Of a DNA stretch of 64,000 nt, positions 27,083-37,304 are shown piece by piece. Every line of letters starts with the position of its first letter. Position 1 is the stretch's first letter. Under the pieces are notes generated by a model, which was given only the letters and a program-made list of their open reading frames with translations, had not been told where the DNA came from and searched no databases. The stretch lies in the NCBI GenBank assembly GCA_964624875.1, contig CAZUZA010000004.1, forward strand, positions 1 through 64,000. Direction: 5' to 3'. This DNA is from Atopostipes sp964624875 (GTDB taxonomy: Bacteria; Bacillota; Bacilli; Lactobacillales; Carnobacteriaceae_A). The position numbers were made by a program, and so were the translations under genes.

Positions 27083-30076
27083 TTGATTATACCTAATTAT
27101 TTTGAAGATTTTAAAATCCATCACATTAACACGATGCCTAGACGTAACTACTTCGTCCCTTACGCAAGTGTTGAAGAATTTAATGCAAGTGACTCTCGTC
27201 GTGACTCAAGTTATTACCAAGATTTAAATGGAACATGGGATTTCCACTACTTTGATAATATTCGTGAAATCGAAAAACCATTCTGGTTAAGTTCAGATAA
27301 AGATGACATCGATTATGTTGACATGAAAGTTCCAAGTGTGTGGCAATTAGCTGGTTATGGCCAAATTCAATATACAAACGTTGAATTGCCAATGCCGTTC
27401 GACCCACCTTTTGCACCATATGAGAACCCAGCAGGTTTATACCACCGTACATTCGAAGTGGAAGATGAAGCAGATTTTGACTATCACTTAAACTTTGAAG
27501 GTGTTGACGCTGGTTTTTACGTTTGGGTAAACGATGAATTTATCGGTTACAGCCAAATTTCACACAGTAATACAGAATTTGATTTGTCAGAAGTTCTTAA
27601 AAAAGGAACAAACACATTATCCGTATTAGTTGTTCAATGGGGAGCAATGACATACTTAGAGAACGCAGATAAATTCCGTTACAGTGGTATTTTCCGTGAC
27701 GTTTATTTATTGAAACGTGAAAAAGAGCGTATGAATAAATTCACGCTAACGACTGATGTTGATCGTGATTTAATTTCTGGTTCAATCATTTTAAATGCTG
27801 ATGACGTTTCAGGAATCACTGAATATGAATACCGTCTACTTGATCCAAATGGCAAAGAAGTTGCTGCAGGTACACAAGACGTTGAAGACGAATTAACCAT
27901 TGCATTAGACAAACCAACCTTATGGAATGCGGAGAACCCACACTTATACCAATTAGAATTAATAGCTGGTAAAGAAGTCATCGTTCAAAAAGTTGGTGTG
28001 CGTTCAATTACAATTGAAAACAGCCAAATCTTAATTAACCACCAGCCGATTTTCATGGTCGGAGTGAACCACCACGATACGCATCCAGAAACTGGTGCAA
28101 CAGTTACGTTACAAAACCAACGTGACGATATGGAATTAATGAAGGAATTAAACTTCAACGCGATTCGTACAGCACACTACCCTAAAACAGCAGAATTTTA
28201 CGAATTAGCTGACGAGGTTGGTTTCTACGTCATGAGTGAATCAGACTTAGAAGCACACGAAGTTGTTGATTTATACGGATTAGGTGGAAACGATAACTAC
28301 AACATGATTGCCGATGACCCAACATATATGGAAGCCATGGTGGATCGTACAGATGCAAACATCACAGCATTCATCAACTTCTCGTCAATTGTTATGTGGT
28401 CAACAGGTAACGAATCCGGATATGGAGTCAGTATTGAAGCTGCAATGCGTCATGGTCGCGAACTAGACTCAACTCGCTTACACCATTATGAAGGATACTG
28501 GGAACGTGATCGTGATAAACAAGATCAACACCATCCAGAATTACACGACGTTTGGTCAAGAATGTACGCAAACTTTGAAGAGATGGACGAGTTATACTTC
28601 TCTACTCCATTAGATAAACCATTTATCTTATGTGAATATATTCATGCGATGGGTAACGGTCCTGGTGACGTTCAAGATTACCACGACTATATGGCAAAAC
28701 ATCCAGAATTTGCAGGTGCATTCGTTTGGGAATGGGCTGACCACTCAGTAAACATTAACCGTGGTACAGACCTAGAGCCAGCTTACCGTTATGGTGGAGA
28801 CCACGGCGAGTACCCTCACGCAAGTAACTTCTGTATGGATGGTTTAGTTTATCCAGACCGTACGCCACACACAGGGGCATATGAGCACCGTCAAGTCTTC
28901 CGTCCAGTTTTACTAAAAGACTTTGACGTCGAAAACAATGCTTACACATTCAAAAACCGTTACGCCTTTAGCGACTTAGACGATAAGATTGATTTCGTCG
29001 CAGAATTATATGACGTAGACGGAAACAAAATCAAAGAGATCAAGTTAGACGCTCCAGCAATAGCACCATATGCAACGAACACAGTAACGTTTGAAGCTCT
29101 TGGTGAAATGGATGATTCTGTAGCATCGGTTCGCATTGTTTACAACATGAAAAATACAGATACAGAACTAGGTTTCGATACAGTAACCATTAAAGAATTT
29201 GAACCTAAATTAGACACTCGCGCTGCGGATACATTAACTGTTTCAGAAACACTACGTACAATTAATGTAGAACTAGGCGATCGTGAAATTAAATTAGATA
29301 AAGCAAGTGGAGCAATCGCACAATTAATCGATAACGGGAAAGAGTTATTGAAAAAACCAGGTACATGGACAATCTGGCGTGCACCAATTGATAACGACCG
29401 TAAAGTACGCCGTGAATGGGAAGCAGCAAACTTCCATGTTCATCAAAATCGCGTGCATAAATATGACGTAACAGAAACAGAAGATGCTGTAACTGTGACG
29501 TTTGATGTCGTCTTAAATACTGTTGCTCGTCAAAATATTGTTGACTTTACTGCAAAATGGGTCATTTCAAAAGATGGCGAATTTAGCTTGAAGTTACACG
29601 GGATTAAAGACCCTGTTATGCCATTCTTACCTCGTTTCGGTTTAGTTTTACCGTTTAACAAAGATATGAATGATGTTTCTTACTACGGTAGAGGACCATA
29701 CGAGAGCTACATTGATAAGAAAGAAGCGAACTACTTAGCACGTTTCAACGGAAAAGTAGCCGACTTCTATGAGCCATACGTCACGCCACAAGAGAACGGT
29801 GCACATAACGAAGTTCGCGAACTATCATTATCAAATGGTGAGACAACATTAGAAGTTGTTAGCCCAACTACACTATCATTTAACGTGTCTAACTACTCTG
29901 TTGAGCAATTAACAGAAGTGACACACCGTGATAAATTAGAAGAAGAAGATTTCACATACCTACACCTTGACTACCAGCACAGTGGATCAGGAAGTAACGC
30001 ATGTGGACCGGAGTTAGCTCAAGAATACCGCTTAGACGTTGACCCAATTGATTTTGAATTCAGTTTCAGCTTCTAA
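27083..30076 (+). CDS. lacZ: GH2 beta-galactosidase, first paralogue
   Basis: A 997-residue LacZ-type enzyme without signal peptide. Domains run in the usual order: sugar-binding jelly roll, Ig-like, TIM barrel, Ig-like, and a C-terminal small-chain domain. The acid/base is Glu444 in STGNESGYG and the nucleophile Glu518 in LCEYIHAMGNGPG. The metal-site pattern ESDLEAHE and the transition-state RTAHYPK are kept. One oddity is NFSS before the acid/base strand, where the paralogue and most LacZ have NHPS. The start is TTG ten bases after GGAGG; the paralogue starts ATG at the same residue. The likely substrates are beta-galactosides from host glycans. Confidence 0.93.
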   Translation: MIIPNYFEDFKIHHINTMPRRNYFVPYASVEEFNASDSRRDSSYYQDLNGTWDFHYFDNIREIEKPFWLSSDKDDIDYVDMKVPSVWQLAGYGQIQYTNVELPMPFDPPFAPYENPAGLYHRTFEVEDEADFDYHLNFEGVDAGFYVWVNDEFIGYSQISHSNTEFDLSEVLKKGTNTLSVLVVQWGAMTYLENADKFRYSGIFRDVYLLKREKERMNKFTLTTDVDRDLISGSIILNADDVSGITEYEYRLLDPNGKEVAAGTQDVEDELTIALDKPTLWNAENPHLYQLELIAGKEVIVQKVGVRSITIENSQILINHQPIFMVGVNHHDTHPETGATVTLQNQRDDMELMKELNFNAIRTAHYPKTAEFYELADEVGFYVMSESDLEAHEVVDLYGLGGNDNYNMIADDPTYMEAMVDRTDANITAFINFSSIVMWSTGNESGYGVSIEAAMRHGRELDSTRLHHYEGYWERDRDKQDQHHPELHDVWSRMYANFEEMDELYFSTPLDKPFILCEYIHAMGNGPGDVQDYHDYMAKHPEFAGAFVWEWADHSVNINRGTDLEPAYRYGGDHGEYPHASNFCMDGLVYPDRTPHTGAYEHRQVFRPVLLKDFDVENNAYTFKNRYAFSDLDDKIDFVAELYDVDGNKIKEIKLDAPAIAPYATNTVTFEALGEMDDSVASVRIVYNMKNTDTELGFDTVTIKEFEPKLDTRAADTLTVSETLRTINVELGDREIKLDKASGAIAQLIDNGKELLKKPGTWTIWRAPIDNDRKVRREWEAANFHVHQNRVHKYDVTETEDAVTVTFDVVLNTVARQNIVDFTAKWVISKDGEFSLKLHGIKDPVMPFLPRFGLVLPFNKDMNDVSYYGRGPYESYIDKKEANYLARFNGKVADFYEPYVTPQENGAHNEVRELSLSNGETTLEVVSPTTLSFNVSNYSVEQLTEVTHRDKLEEEDFTYLHLDYQHSGSGSNACGPELAQEYRLDVDPIDFEFSFSF

Positions 30077-30091
30077 ATAATAGGAAATGAC

Positions 30092-30126
30092 ATGCAAGGT
30101 TAGACATACCTAACCTTGCATTTTTT
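30092..30126 (+). terminator. Terminator between the two lacZ genes
   Basis: Stem ATGCAAGGTTAG / CTAACCTTGCAT with a six-base loop, followed by six T. Partial read-through could still feed the second gene. Confidence 0.85.
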
Positions 30127-30163
30127 ATAAAATAAAATAAATTGATATGGAGGAAAAAGTTTC

Positions 30164-33100
30164 ATGATTATACCAAATTATTTCGAACAACTCGAACAGC
30201 TTCACGTAAATACAATACCACGTCGTAACTACTTTGTGCCTTTTGCGAATGCAGAAGAAGCCCAAAATAGCGAGACACGTCGTGATTCAAGTAAGTATAT
30301 GAATCTGAATGGCACATGGGATTTTCATTATTTTGAAAACGTCCGTGAAATTTACGAACCATTCTGGTTAAGTACACATGCAGACGATATCGACTATGCC
30401 GATATGACTGTACCAAGTGGCTGGCAATTATCAGGTTATGGCCAAATTCAATACACGAACTTTGCTTACCCAATGCCTTTTGACCCACCTTATGCACCAT
30501 ACAAAAACCCAGGTGCTTTATACCGTCGTTCATTTGAAATCAACGATTTGGATCAAAAAGCCGATTACCACTTAAACTTTGAAGGTGTCGATGGTGCTTA
30601 TTACGTTTGGTTAAATGATGAATTTATCGGTTTCAGCCAAATTGCACATAGCAATACAGAATTTGATTTAACCGAACATCTTGTAGAAGGCACAAACAAT
30701 TTGTCTATTTTAGTGGTTCAATGGGGAGTTCATACATACTTTGAAGCACAAGATAAGTTCCGTTACAGTGGGCTTTACCGTGATGTTTACTTATTAAAAC
30801 GCGATAAAGAACGCATCAACAAGTACTTCGTTCAAACAGATGTCAACAAAGACTTAAAGTCAGCAGTTATCACATTAGAAATTGAAGATGCACAAGGCAT
30901 AGAAAGCTATGACTATACCCTTCTAGATCCAGCTGGAGCAGAAGTGGCATCTGGACAACAAGACATTTTAGACAAACTGGTGCTTTCATTAGAAGACCCT
31001 GTTTTATGGGATGCTGAAAATCCAAACTTATACCAGTTAGTTCTGACGGCAGGTGACGAAACGATTCGTCAAAAAGTTGGCGTACGTGTTATTTACGTAA
31101 AAGGTGATCAGATTTTAGTGAACCATCAGCCGGTTAAATTAATTGGTGCAAACCACCATGATACACATCCAGAAACTGGAGCAACTGTTACACTAGCTGA
31201 TCATCATAAAGACTTACAATTAATGAAAGACTTAAACATGAACGCGATTCGTACAGCTCACTATCCAAAAACAGCTGAATTTTACGAATTAGCTGATGAA
31301 TATGGTTTCTATGTGATGAGTGAATCCGATATCGAGACACACGGATTAGTGGCAATTTACGGAAGTTACGAAACAGATAAATACGTGATTATGGCTGATG
31401 ACCCAACGTATCAAGAAGCTTTTGTCGACCGTGTAGATTCAAATGTTCGTGCGTTCATTAACCACCCTTCTATTATTATGTGGTCAACAGGAAACGAATC
31501 CGGATATGGTGTAGCTATCGAAGCGGCATTACGTCACGGAAAAGAAATCGATCCGACGCGCTTGCATCACTTTGAAAGTTATTGGGACCGTGATCGTGAG
31601 AAGCAAGACGAATACGATCCAGACTTACATGATGTATGGAGCCGTATGTACCCTAGCTTAGAAGAAATGACAAGACTGTACTTCCAAGAGCCAGGTAAAC
31701 CTTTAGACAAACCGCTTATCCTCTGTGAATATGCCCACGCAATGGGTAACGGACCAGGTGACTTCCAAGATTACCACGATTACATGGAAGAAAATCCAGG
31801 GCTCGTTGGACTATTCGTTTGGGAATGGGCTGACCATGCGGTTGATATCAACCGTGGAACTGGAAAAGAGCCAGCATATCGATACGGTGGTGACTTTGGT
31901 GACTACCCGAACTTCGGAAGTTTTTGTATGGATGGAGTCGTTTATCCAGACCGTACACCATCAACAGGAGCTTATGAGCATCGTCAAGTTTTCCGTCCTG
32001 TTGTTATGACAGCACACGACTTAGACGCAAACACAATCACACTGAAAAACCGTTATGCATTCAGTATCCTAAACGACAAAATCGACTTAGTCTTAGAAAT
32101 TCAAGACAAAGATGGATACCTAAGAGATGAAATCGAACTTGAAACGCCAGCTATCACACCATATGCCGAAGAAACAATAGAAGTGGCAGATCTTGGTGAA
32201 ATGAATGCAAATGTAGGTGCATATCGTCTTGTTTACTATATGAAAGACACCGATAAAGAGTTAGGCTTTGACACAATTGAAGTGACAACATTCGAGCCTG
32301 AAGTGGCATTAACAGAAGCAGAGACACTTGCAGTGTTTGAAACCCATACAACGATTAACATTTTACTAGGAAATCGTGAAATTCACTTAAGTAAAATTAA
32401 TGGCGCGATTGCTCAATTAGTTGATGGAACGCGTCCATTATTTGAAGAACCAAGCGACTGGACAATTTGGCGTGCACCAATGGATAACGACCGTTTTGTA
32501 CGCGCTGATTGGGAACAACACCACTACCATCTACATGAAACACGCATCTATGACTATGACATAGCAGAAAATGACGATAACATAACGGTAACGTTTACTG
32601 GCGCAATCAACGCAGTCGTTGTGAAACGGATTATCGACTTTACTGCAAAATGGGTCATTTCGAAGAATGGTGAATTTTCTCTAGAACTGAACGGTAAAAA
32701 AGATATGGTTATGCCTTTCTTACCACGCTTTGGTTTAATGATGAAGTTGCCTAAAGTCATGGATGACGTTTCTTACTATGGTTATGGACCTTATGAAAGT
32801 TACGAAGACAAGAAGAACACAAACTACTTAGGTCGTTTCGAAGGCCAAGTGGACAACTTCTATGAGCCATATATTATGCCACAAGAAAACGGTGCGCGTA
32901 ATGGGGTTCGTGAAGTGACGGTTGGAGATGACTACTCTGCTCTTGCATTTACGAGTACAGAAGGTTTATCCTTTAACGTGAAGAATTACTCGGATAAGCA
33001 ATTGACAAAAGTTATGCACCGAGATGAATTAGAAAAAGAGCCGTATACGTATCTACACATTGACTACAAACAAAATGGTGTTGGTAGTCACTCGAATGGA

Positions 33101-33169
33101 CCGATGTTATTAGAAAAATACCATCTAAATCCAGAAGAATTTATATTTAGCTTCAACTTTAACTTCTAA
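30164..33169 (+). CDS. lacZ: GH2 beta-galactosidase, second paralogue
   Basis: A 1001-residue paralogue of the preceding gene, similar along its entire length. The acid/base is Glu445 in STGNESGYG and the nucleophile Glu522 in LCEYAHAMGNGPG. It has ESDIETHG and NHPSIIMWS in the standard form. No signal peptide is seen, so it acts in the cytoplasm. GGAGGAAAAAG precedes ATG. Tandem duplication followed by divergence may reflect different linkages, for example beta-1,3 versus beta-1,4 galactosides. That is inference. Confidence 0.93.
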   Translation: MIIPNYFEQLEQLHVNTIPRRNYFVPFANAEEAQNSETRRDSSKYMNLNGTWDFHYFENVREIYEPFWLSTHADDIDYADMTVPSGWQLSGYGQIQYTNFAYPMPFDPPYAPYKNPGALYRRSFEINDLDQKADYHLNFEGVDGAYYVWLNDEFIGFSQIAHSNTEFDLTEHLVEGTNNLSILVVQWGVHTYFEAQDKFRYSGLYRDVYLLKRDKERINKYFVQTDVNKDLKSAVITLEIEDAQGIESYDYTLLDPAGAEVASGQQDILDKLVLSLEDPVLWDAENPNLYQLVLTAGDETIRQKVGVRVIYVKGDQILVNHQPVKLIGANHHDTHPETGATVTLADHHKDLQLMKDLNMNAIRTAHYPKTAEFYELADEYGFYVMSESDIETHGLVAIYGSYETDKYVIMADDPTYQEAFVDRVDSNVRAFINHPSIIMWSTGNESGYGVAIEAALRHGKEIDPTRLHHFESYWDRDREKQDEYDPDLHDVWSRMYPSLEEMTRLYFQEPGKPLDKPLILCEYAHAMGNGPGDFQDYHDYMEENPGLVGLFVWEWADHAVDINRGTGKEPAYRYGGDFGDYPNFGSFCMDGVVYPDRTPSTGAYEHRQVFRPVVMTAHDLDANTITLKNRYAFSILNDKIDLVLEIQDKDGYLRDEIELETPAITPYAEETIEVADLGEMNANVGAYRLVYYMKDTDKELGFDTIEVTTFEPEVALTEAETLAVFETHTTINILLGNREIHLSKINGAIAQLVDGTRPLFEEPSDWTIWRAPMDNDRFVRADWEQHHYHLHETRIYDYDIAENDDNITVTFTGAINAVVVKRIIDFTAKWVISKNGEFSLELNGKKDMVMPFLPRFGLMMKLPKVMDDVSYYGYGPYESYEDKKNTNYLGRFEGQVDNFYEPYIMPQENGARNGVREVTVGDDYSALAFTSTEGLSFNVKNYSDKQLTKVMHRDELEKEPYTYLHIDYKQNGVGSHSNGPMLLEKYHLNPEEFIFSFNFNF

Positions 33170-33182
33170 AATAGGACATATT

Positions 33183-33219
33183 AAAAAGCTGTATGGGATG
33201 ATCTTCCATACGGCTTTTT
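33183..33219 (+). terminator. Terminator of the second lacZ gene
   Basis: Stem AAAAAGCTGTATGG / CCATACGGCTTTTT with one G-T pair and a nine-base loop. Confidence 0.85.
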
Positions 33220-33236
33220 GAGTCTATAAACAGAGA

Positions 33237-33276
33237 AAATCCACCAGCACATCGGTTAAAATGTGTTGGTGGATTT
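33237..33276 (-). terminator. Terminator of the sialidase-end operon
   Basis: Stem AAATCCACCAGCACAT / ATGTGTTGGTGGATTT with one G-T pair and an eight-base loop. It lies about 85 bases after the sialidase stop on the minus strand. The T-run is weak. Confidence 0.65.
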
Positions 33277-33360
33277 CACTTAGACATGAGGATTGTCTCC
33301 TGCCCATCTCTTTGATAAATCTATTCATAGAATATAAAGAGGGGGGAACCACTTTATACT

Positions 33361-34824
33361 CTAGTCTTCACTTGTTAAGAATGCCCAATCGAATGTACGG
33401 AAGTAGAACGTAAAGTAATTTCCACCATCACGTGTATGTTCGTATAGACATGCAAACGTATCTGGACCAATTTGCTGTAACGCGTTATAGGCAAACTCGC
33501 CTTCTTGAATTAATTTATGATGTAACCAAGTTAAGCTACCATCTTCTTCAACTTTAGCGACACGTGCGTAACCATTGTTACGATCTGGACCATTTGCGTT
33601 TGTTAAAACAATGTACTCTTGTCCATCTTGAACCGTTTGAACGGCAGACATTTGAACGTACACTTCTGGAACATCTTCATAATAGTCTATCGTTTCGTCC
33701 CAAGTTTCGCCACCATCACGACTTGTCGCAGCAGCTAGCATACCTTTTCGGTTACGCATGAATAATTTAATCAGGCCATTATTTAACTCAACTGGAACAG
33801 CTTCTGTATTTTGCTCTTCACGATTATGCATTGTTGAAGAGTGGATCACTTCGCCATTTTCTAATGGGCGGTCATCGTTTACAGCCGCTCCTGTTACCCA
33901 TGTTTCACCATGGTCATCTGAGTAAATGACACGAGCTGATTGTGAGTAATCTAATTCATAGGAGTGGTTTGTTGCGTAAGTTGCAAACACTAAACGACCT
34001 TTATGATCACCGTGTTCTAATACAATACCTACTCCAGGACCAACACCATAGAATTTCATCCAAGGTAGTTTAACTTGTGGTGTAATATCACGTGGACATG
34101 ACCAAGTTTTACCATCGTCATCACTATGAGAAACCCACATGTATGATTCTTTCGCAATACGGAATGGCCCTTTTTTGTTTGTTGTGAAATACACGTTATC
34201 GACTAACTCGTCACCTTTGTATAAGTCTCCTAAATCATTGTATGGAGCTGTTTCTGAAGTTAATACAACACGGTATTCAGTTGGCTTACCTGCTGGGTCA
34301 TGTACAATCCCTTTTTCACGAACAGTGTACACATCGCCACCATCTTCATGATATAAGTTTAAGTAGTGCTTGCCATCAAGTTCTGTATATTGCTCTTCGT
34401 CAACTGGCTCTTCACCATTTTCAACACGGTCACGGTTCTCTTTCATCATACCGAACAAACCACGTTGCTCAGGATACATGTCATAAACTGAGAAAACACG
34501 GCCTGTTTTTGGATCTTGTAATAAAGCCATGTCAATTAGTAATGCCGAGTCAGATTCTTTATCTTCGGCATCAGGGTTTGTTTGTAAGTCAGCAACGACA
34601 ATTTTTTCGCCCCATGTTTCGCCATTGTCTTCACTACGACGAACGACCATGTCAATGTTACCCCAGTCCATGTTGTGTAAATGACGCTCATCTGCACCAG
34701 CGATTAATGTACCTTCTTGTGTTTTTAACAAAGCCGGAATACGGTATCCAAAAATACCTTCCGAGTTCATTTCTTTATTTTTTCCACCTTCAAAAATGAC
34801 TTGTTCTTCACTTAAAAAACTCAT
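33361..34824 (-). CDS. Intracellular GH33 exo-alpha-sialidase
   Basis: A 487-residue sialidase that releases terminal sialic acid. The RIP element is GYRIPALLKT, and the acid/base region HNMDWGNIDMVVRR follows. Four Asp boxes are visible: SEDNGETWG, SDDDGKTWS, SDDHGETWV and SRDGGETWD. They mark the six-bladed propeller. There is no signal peptide, carbohydrate-binding module or wall anchor, unlike most host-acting sialidases. It is the last gene of the operon, two bases after the fucosidase stop. Its product would feed the NanA enzyme encoded just upstream. Confidence 0.92.
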   Translation of the reverse strand: MSFLSEEQVIFEGGKNKEMNSEGIFGYRIPALLKTQEGTLIAGADERHLHNMDWGNIDMVVRRSEDNGETWGEKIVVADLQTNPDAEDKESDSALLIDMALLQDPKTGRVFSVYDMYPEQRGLFGMMKENRDRVENGEEPVDEEQYTELDGKHYLNLYHEDGGDVYTVREKGIVHDPAGKPTEYRVVLTSETAPYNDLGDLYKGDELVDNVYFTTNKKGPFRIAKESYMWVSHSDDDGKTWSCPRDITPQVKLPWMKFYGVGPGVGIVLEHGDHKGRLVFATYATNHSYELDYSQSARVIYSDDHGETWVTGAAVNDDRPLENGEVIHSSTMHNREEQNTEAVPVELNNGLIKLFMRNRKGMLAAATSRDGGETWDETIDYYEDVPEVYVQMSAVQTVQDGQEYIVLTNANGPDRNNGYARVAKVEEDGSLTWLHHKLIQEGEFAYNALQQIGPDTFACLYEHTRDGGNYFTFYFRTFDWAFLTSED

Positions 34825-34826
34825 AC

Positions 34827-36257
34827 TTATTTATCCTCCAATAATGTTATTGATAAATGATTTAAATTCGGATTACTGCGGTACTCGTTGAAATGAATAC
34901 GTAAGCCAACGATAGCTTGTGTTTCAAATTCAATTATGCGACGGTAACCAATAGAGTGAACATCGACTAATTCCGTCCAATCACTCTCCGGGTACTTCAC
35001 ATAAAAACTGACATGTTCAAGTATTTGACCCTCTTTGATTTGCTCACCTAATATAATCGTGTTCACACGTTGTGCTTCTGCCCACTCAACTTCAAGCGTT
35101 GGGTTTTCATCGGCACGATCTGCGACCCAATAGGCATGATCTAAACTGAAATCCATTAAGTCTGCTTTTGAAATGGACTGCGGATTTGATGAGAATGTCA
35201 CTTCTCCTGCTTCAAGCGCATTCATTTCATAAAGAGAGGTAATTTTTTCACCTAGACCTTTTAAGGCTGTGATATCATTTTCATGAAGCAAGCCGTTTGC
35301 CATTGGTGGGACGTTCAGTAGTAGTGTTGTGTTACGACCAACGGACGTTTTATAAATATGGAATAAATTGTCCACTGAGCGAACTTGGTCGTCTTCATCT
35401 GCATGGTAAAACCACTCTGGACGAATTGACACGTCAACTTCAGCCGGATACCAAATTAATTCCCCATCATAATCTTTTAGTGCGTCGCGACTGCCTAAAT
35501 CTTCTGTACTCGATTTAAATTGTTCGCGGAAAGAGGCATTGTCTACTTGCTGCGAGAGCTCTGCTGTAACGTCAGGATCTCTCATATGTGCAGGTACGAC
35601 ACTCCACTCATTTGCGCGTGCTTTTCCTGCTTCGTTCCCTACCCATCGCACATCGGGGCCACTAATGCTGATTGCGGCTTCTGGTTGTAGGCGTCGAATG
35701 GTTTCGTAATATCGATCCCAATCATAGTGTTGCACTTTCCCATTTGGACCTTCGCCGTTTGCCCCATCAAACCAGACGGAGAAAACGTCACCATAATTTG
35801 TCAGGAGTTCTTCCAATTGATTGACAAAGAAATCATCGTAAGCTTCTCCTTGACCATAGGTTGCTTCGGTACGGTCCCACGGTGATAAGTACACACCGAA
35901 TTTCAGCTTGTGTTTTTTACAAGCTTCAGCGACTTCTTGCGCTATATCCCCTTGCCCATTTTTATAGGGCGAAGAGGCTAGCGTATAGTCGGTATATTTT
36001 GAAGGCCAGAGACAAAAGCCATCGTGGTGCTTAGCTGTCAGGATAATACCTGTCATCCCACTAGCAGCCATTGCCTCGACCCATTGATCGACATCAATTT
36101 CTTCTGGATTAAACTTATTCGGGTCGTCGTTTCCTTCGCCCCAAGCGACATCGTTTATTGTATTCATCCCAAAATGAATGAACCCATAAAATTCCATCTG
36201 TTGCCATTTGACTTGTCGCGAAGACGGTTTTATTTGAGCTGCATAGTTTATATCCAA
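34827..36257 (-). CDS. GH29 alpha-L-fucosidase
   Basis: A 476-residue enzyme that removes alpha-linked fucose. The N-terminal barrel has FIHFGMNTINDVAWG, ILTAKHHDGFCLWPS and FGVYLSPWDR. The nucleophile is Asp164 in SVWFDGANG. The C-terminal domain is beta-rich and binding-like. No signal peptide is present. The GNNDP-like start region and context suggest the GH29 branch acting on alpha-1,3/1,4-fucosides, but this is uncertain. No fucose catabolic gene is in the window. Confidence 0.9.
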   Translation of the reverse strand: MDINYAAQIKPSSRQVKWQQMEFYGFIHFGMNTINDVAWGEGNDDPNKFNPEEIDVDQWVEAMAASGMTGIILTAKHHDGFCLWPSKYTDYTLASSPYKNGQGDIAQEVAEACKKHKLKFGVYLSPWDRTEATYGQGEAYDDFFVNQLEELLTNYGDVFSVWFDGANGEGPNGKVQHYDWDRYYETIRRLQPEAAISISGPDVRWVGNEAGKARANEWSVVPAHMRDPDVTAELSQQVDNASFREQFKSSTEDLGSRDALKDYDGELIWYPAEVDVSIRPEWFYHADEDDQVRSVDNLFHIYKTSVGRNTTLLLNVPPMANGLLHENDITALKGLGEKITSLYEMNALEAGEVTFSSNPQSISKADLMDFSLDHAYWVADRADENPTLEVEWAEAQRVNTIILGEQIKEGQILEHVSFYVKYPESDWTELVDVHSIGYRRIIEFETQAIVGLRIHFNEYRSNPNLNHLSITLLEDK

Positions 36258-36275
36258 ATCATTGACTCCTTTTAA

Positions 36276-37190
36276 TTATGCGTATTTTTCAATTAAACGA
36301 TCAATTAATTCTGCTGTTTCATCAATTAATGTTTGGTCGTTTTCTGTTACTTGAGGTAGTGGTGAACGTACGCCACCTAACTCTAATCCTTTTTTCTCTA
36401 AGATTGCTTTGATCACACCGTACATGTGACCTTCACCACTTGTTAATCGGTTAATAACACGGTTAATGTCATATTGGATTTCACGTGCTAATTCTAATTC
36501 ACGAGCTTTGAATGCTTTATCAGCAGCTAAGAATAATTCTGGCATTGCACCGTAAGTTCCACCAATACCACCATCTGCACCCATAATACGTCCAGCGATA
36601 AATTGCTCATCTGGACCGTTAAAGACAATTGTGTCTTCTTCTTTCAGGTTACGCCAGTTGTAGATATCTTCTACTGGCATGGAAGAGTTTTTGATTCCTT
36701 TAACTTGTGGTAAGTTCAGCATTTCTTTATATAATTCTTTTGATAGCGAGTAGTTCGTTGTTTGTGGAATGTTGTAAATGAAGAAGTCTAAGTCCGAAAC
36801 TTCTATCATTGCTGTCCAGTAATCACCAATTGCGTTATCTGGTAAACCGAAGTAGTATGGTGGAACTGCAGATAATGCATCTACACCTTCTAAACTACTT
36901 GCATGTTTTGCTAATTCAACTGAGTCACGTGTTGCAGGACTTGCGATATGAGCAATAATTGTTAATTCTTCTCCAACTTCATCCACAACTGTTTCTAAAA
37001 CTAATTTACGTTCTTCAAGGTTTTGGTAAATGTTTTCTCCAGAACTTCCACCAACGTATAAACCTTTAACACCTTTATCTGCGAAGTATCTTGCTAATTT
37101 TCTTACTCGCTCTGGGCTAACGTCCCCATTGTCTTCATAAGCTGCGTATAGTGCTGGGATAATCCCACGGTATTTATCTAATTTTGGCAT
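36276..37190 (-). CDS. nanA: N-acetylneuraminate lyase
   Basis: A 304-residue DapA-family aldolase that splits sialic acid into ManNAc and pyruvate. The pyruvate-binding GGSSGEN (48-53), catalytic Tyr139 in FFIYNIPQTTNY and the Schiff-base Lys167 in VKGIKNSS match NanA rather than dihydrodipicolinate synthase. It is flanked by nanK upstream and the fucosidase gene downstream. ATG lies behind AAAGGAG. Confidence 0.92.
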   Translation of the reverse strand: MPKLDKYRGIIPALYAAYEDNGDVSPERVRKLARYFADKGVKGLYVGGSSGENIYQNLEERKLVLETVVDEVGEELTIIAHIASPATRDSVELAKHASSLEGVDALSAVPPYYFGLPDNAIGDYWTAMIEVSDLDFFIYNIPQTTNYSLSKELYKEMLNLPQVKGIKNSSMPVEDIYNWRNLKEEDTIVFNGPDEQFIAGRIMGADGGIGGTYGAMPELFLAADKAFKARELELAREIQYDINRVINRLTSGEGHMYGVIKAILEKKGLELGGVRSPLPQVTENDQTLIDETAELIDRLIEKYA

Positions 37191-37245
37191 TTTAATAATC
37201 TCCTTTAATTTCTATAATTTTTTTATAAGTTAAACCCTTTTAAAG

Positions 37246-37268
37246 CAAACTTGCTGATGGCAAGTTTG
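37246..37268. promoter_or_regulatory. Perfect 9-bp hairpin between nanK and nanA
   Basis: CAAACTTGC (37246-37254), loop TGATG, GCAAGTTTG (37260-37268). It stands about 55 bases before nanA. There is no strong T-run on the minus strand, so it is more likely an mRNA-stability element or attenuator than a full terminator. Confidence 0.45.
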
Positions 37269-37304
37269 TAATACGTAGACAGAAGCATCGTTGCGCTTAT
37301 GCCA

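Noticed and set aside
27180..32760. Long antisense frames inside the two lacZ genes
   Set aside because: They have no ribosome sites or family features and arise from codon bias of the real genes on the other strand.
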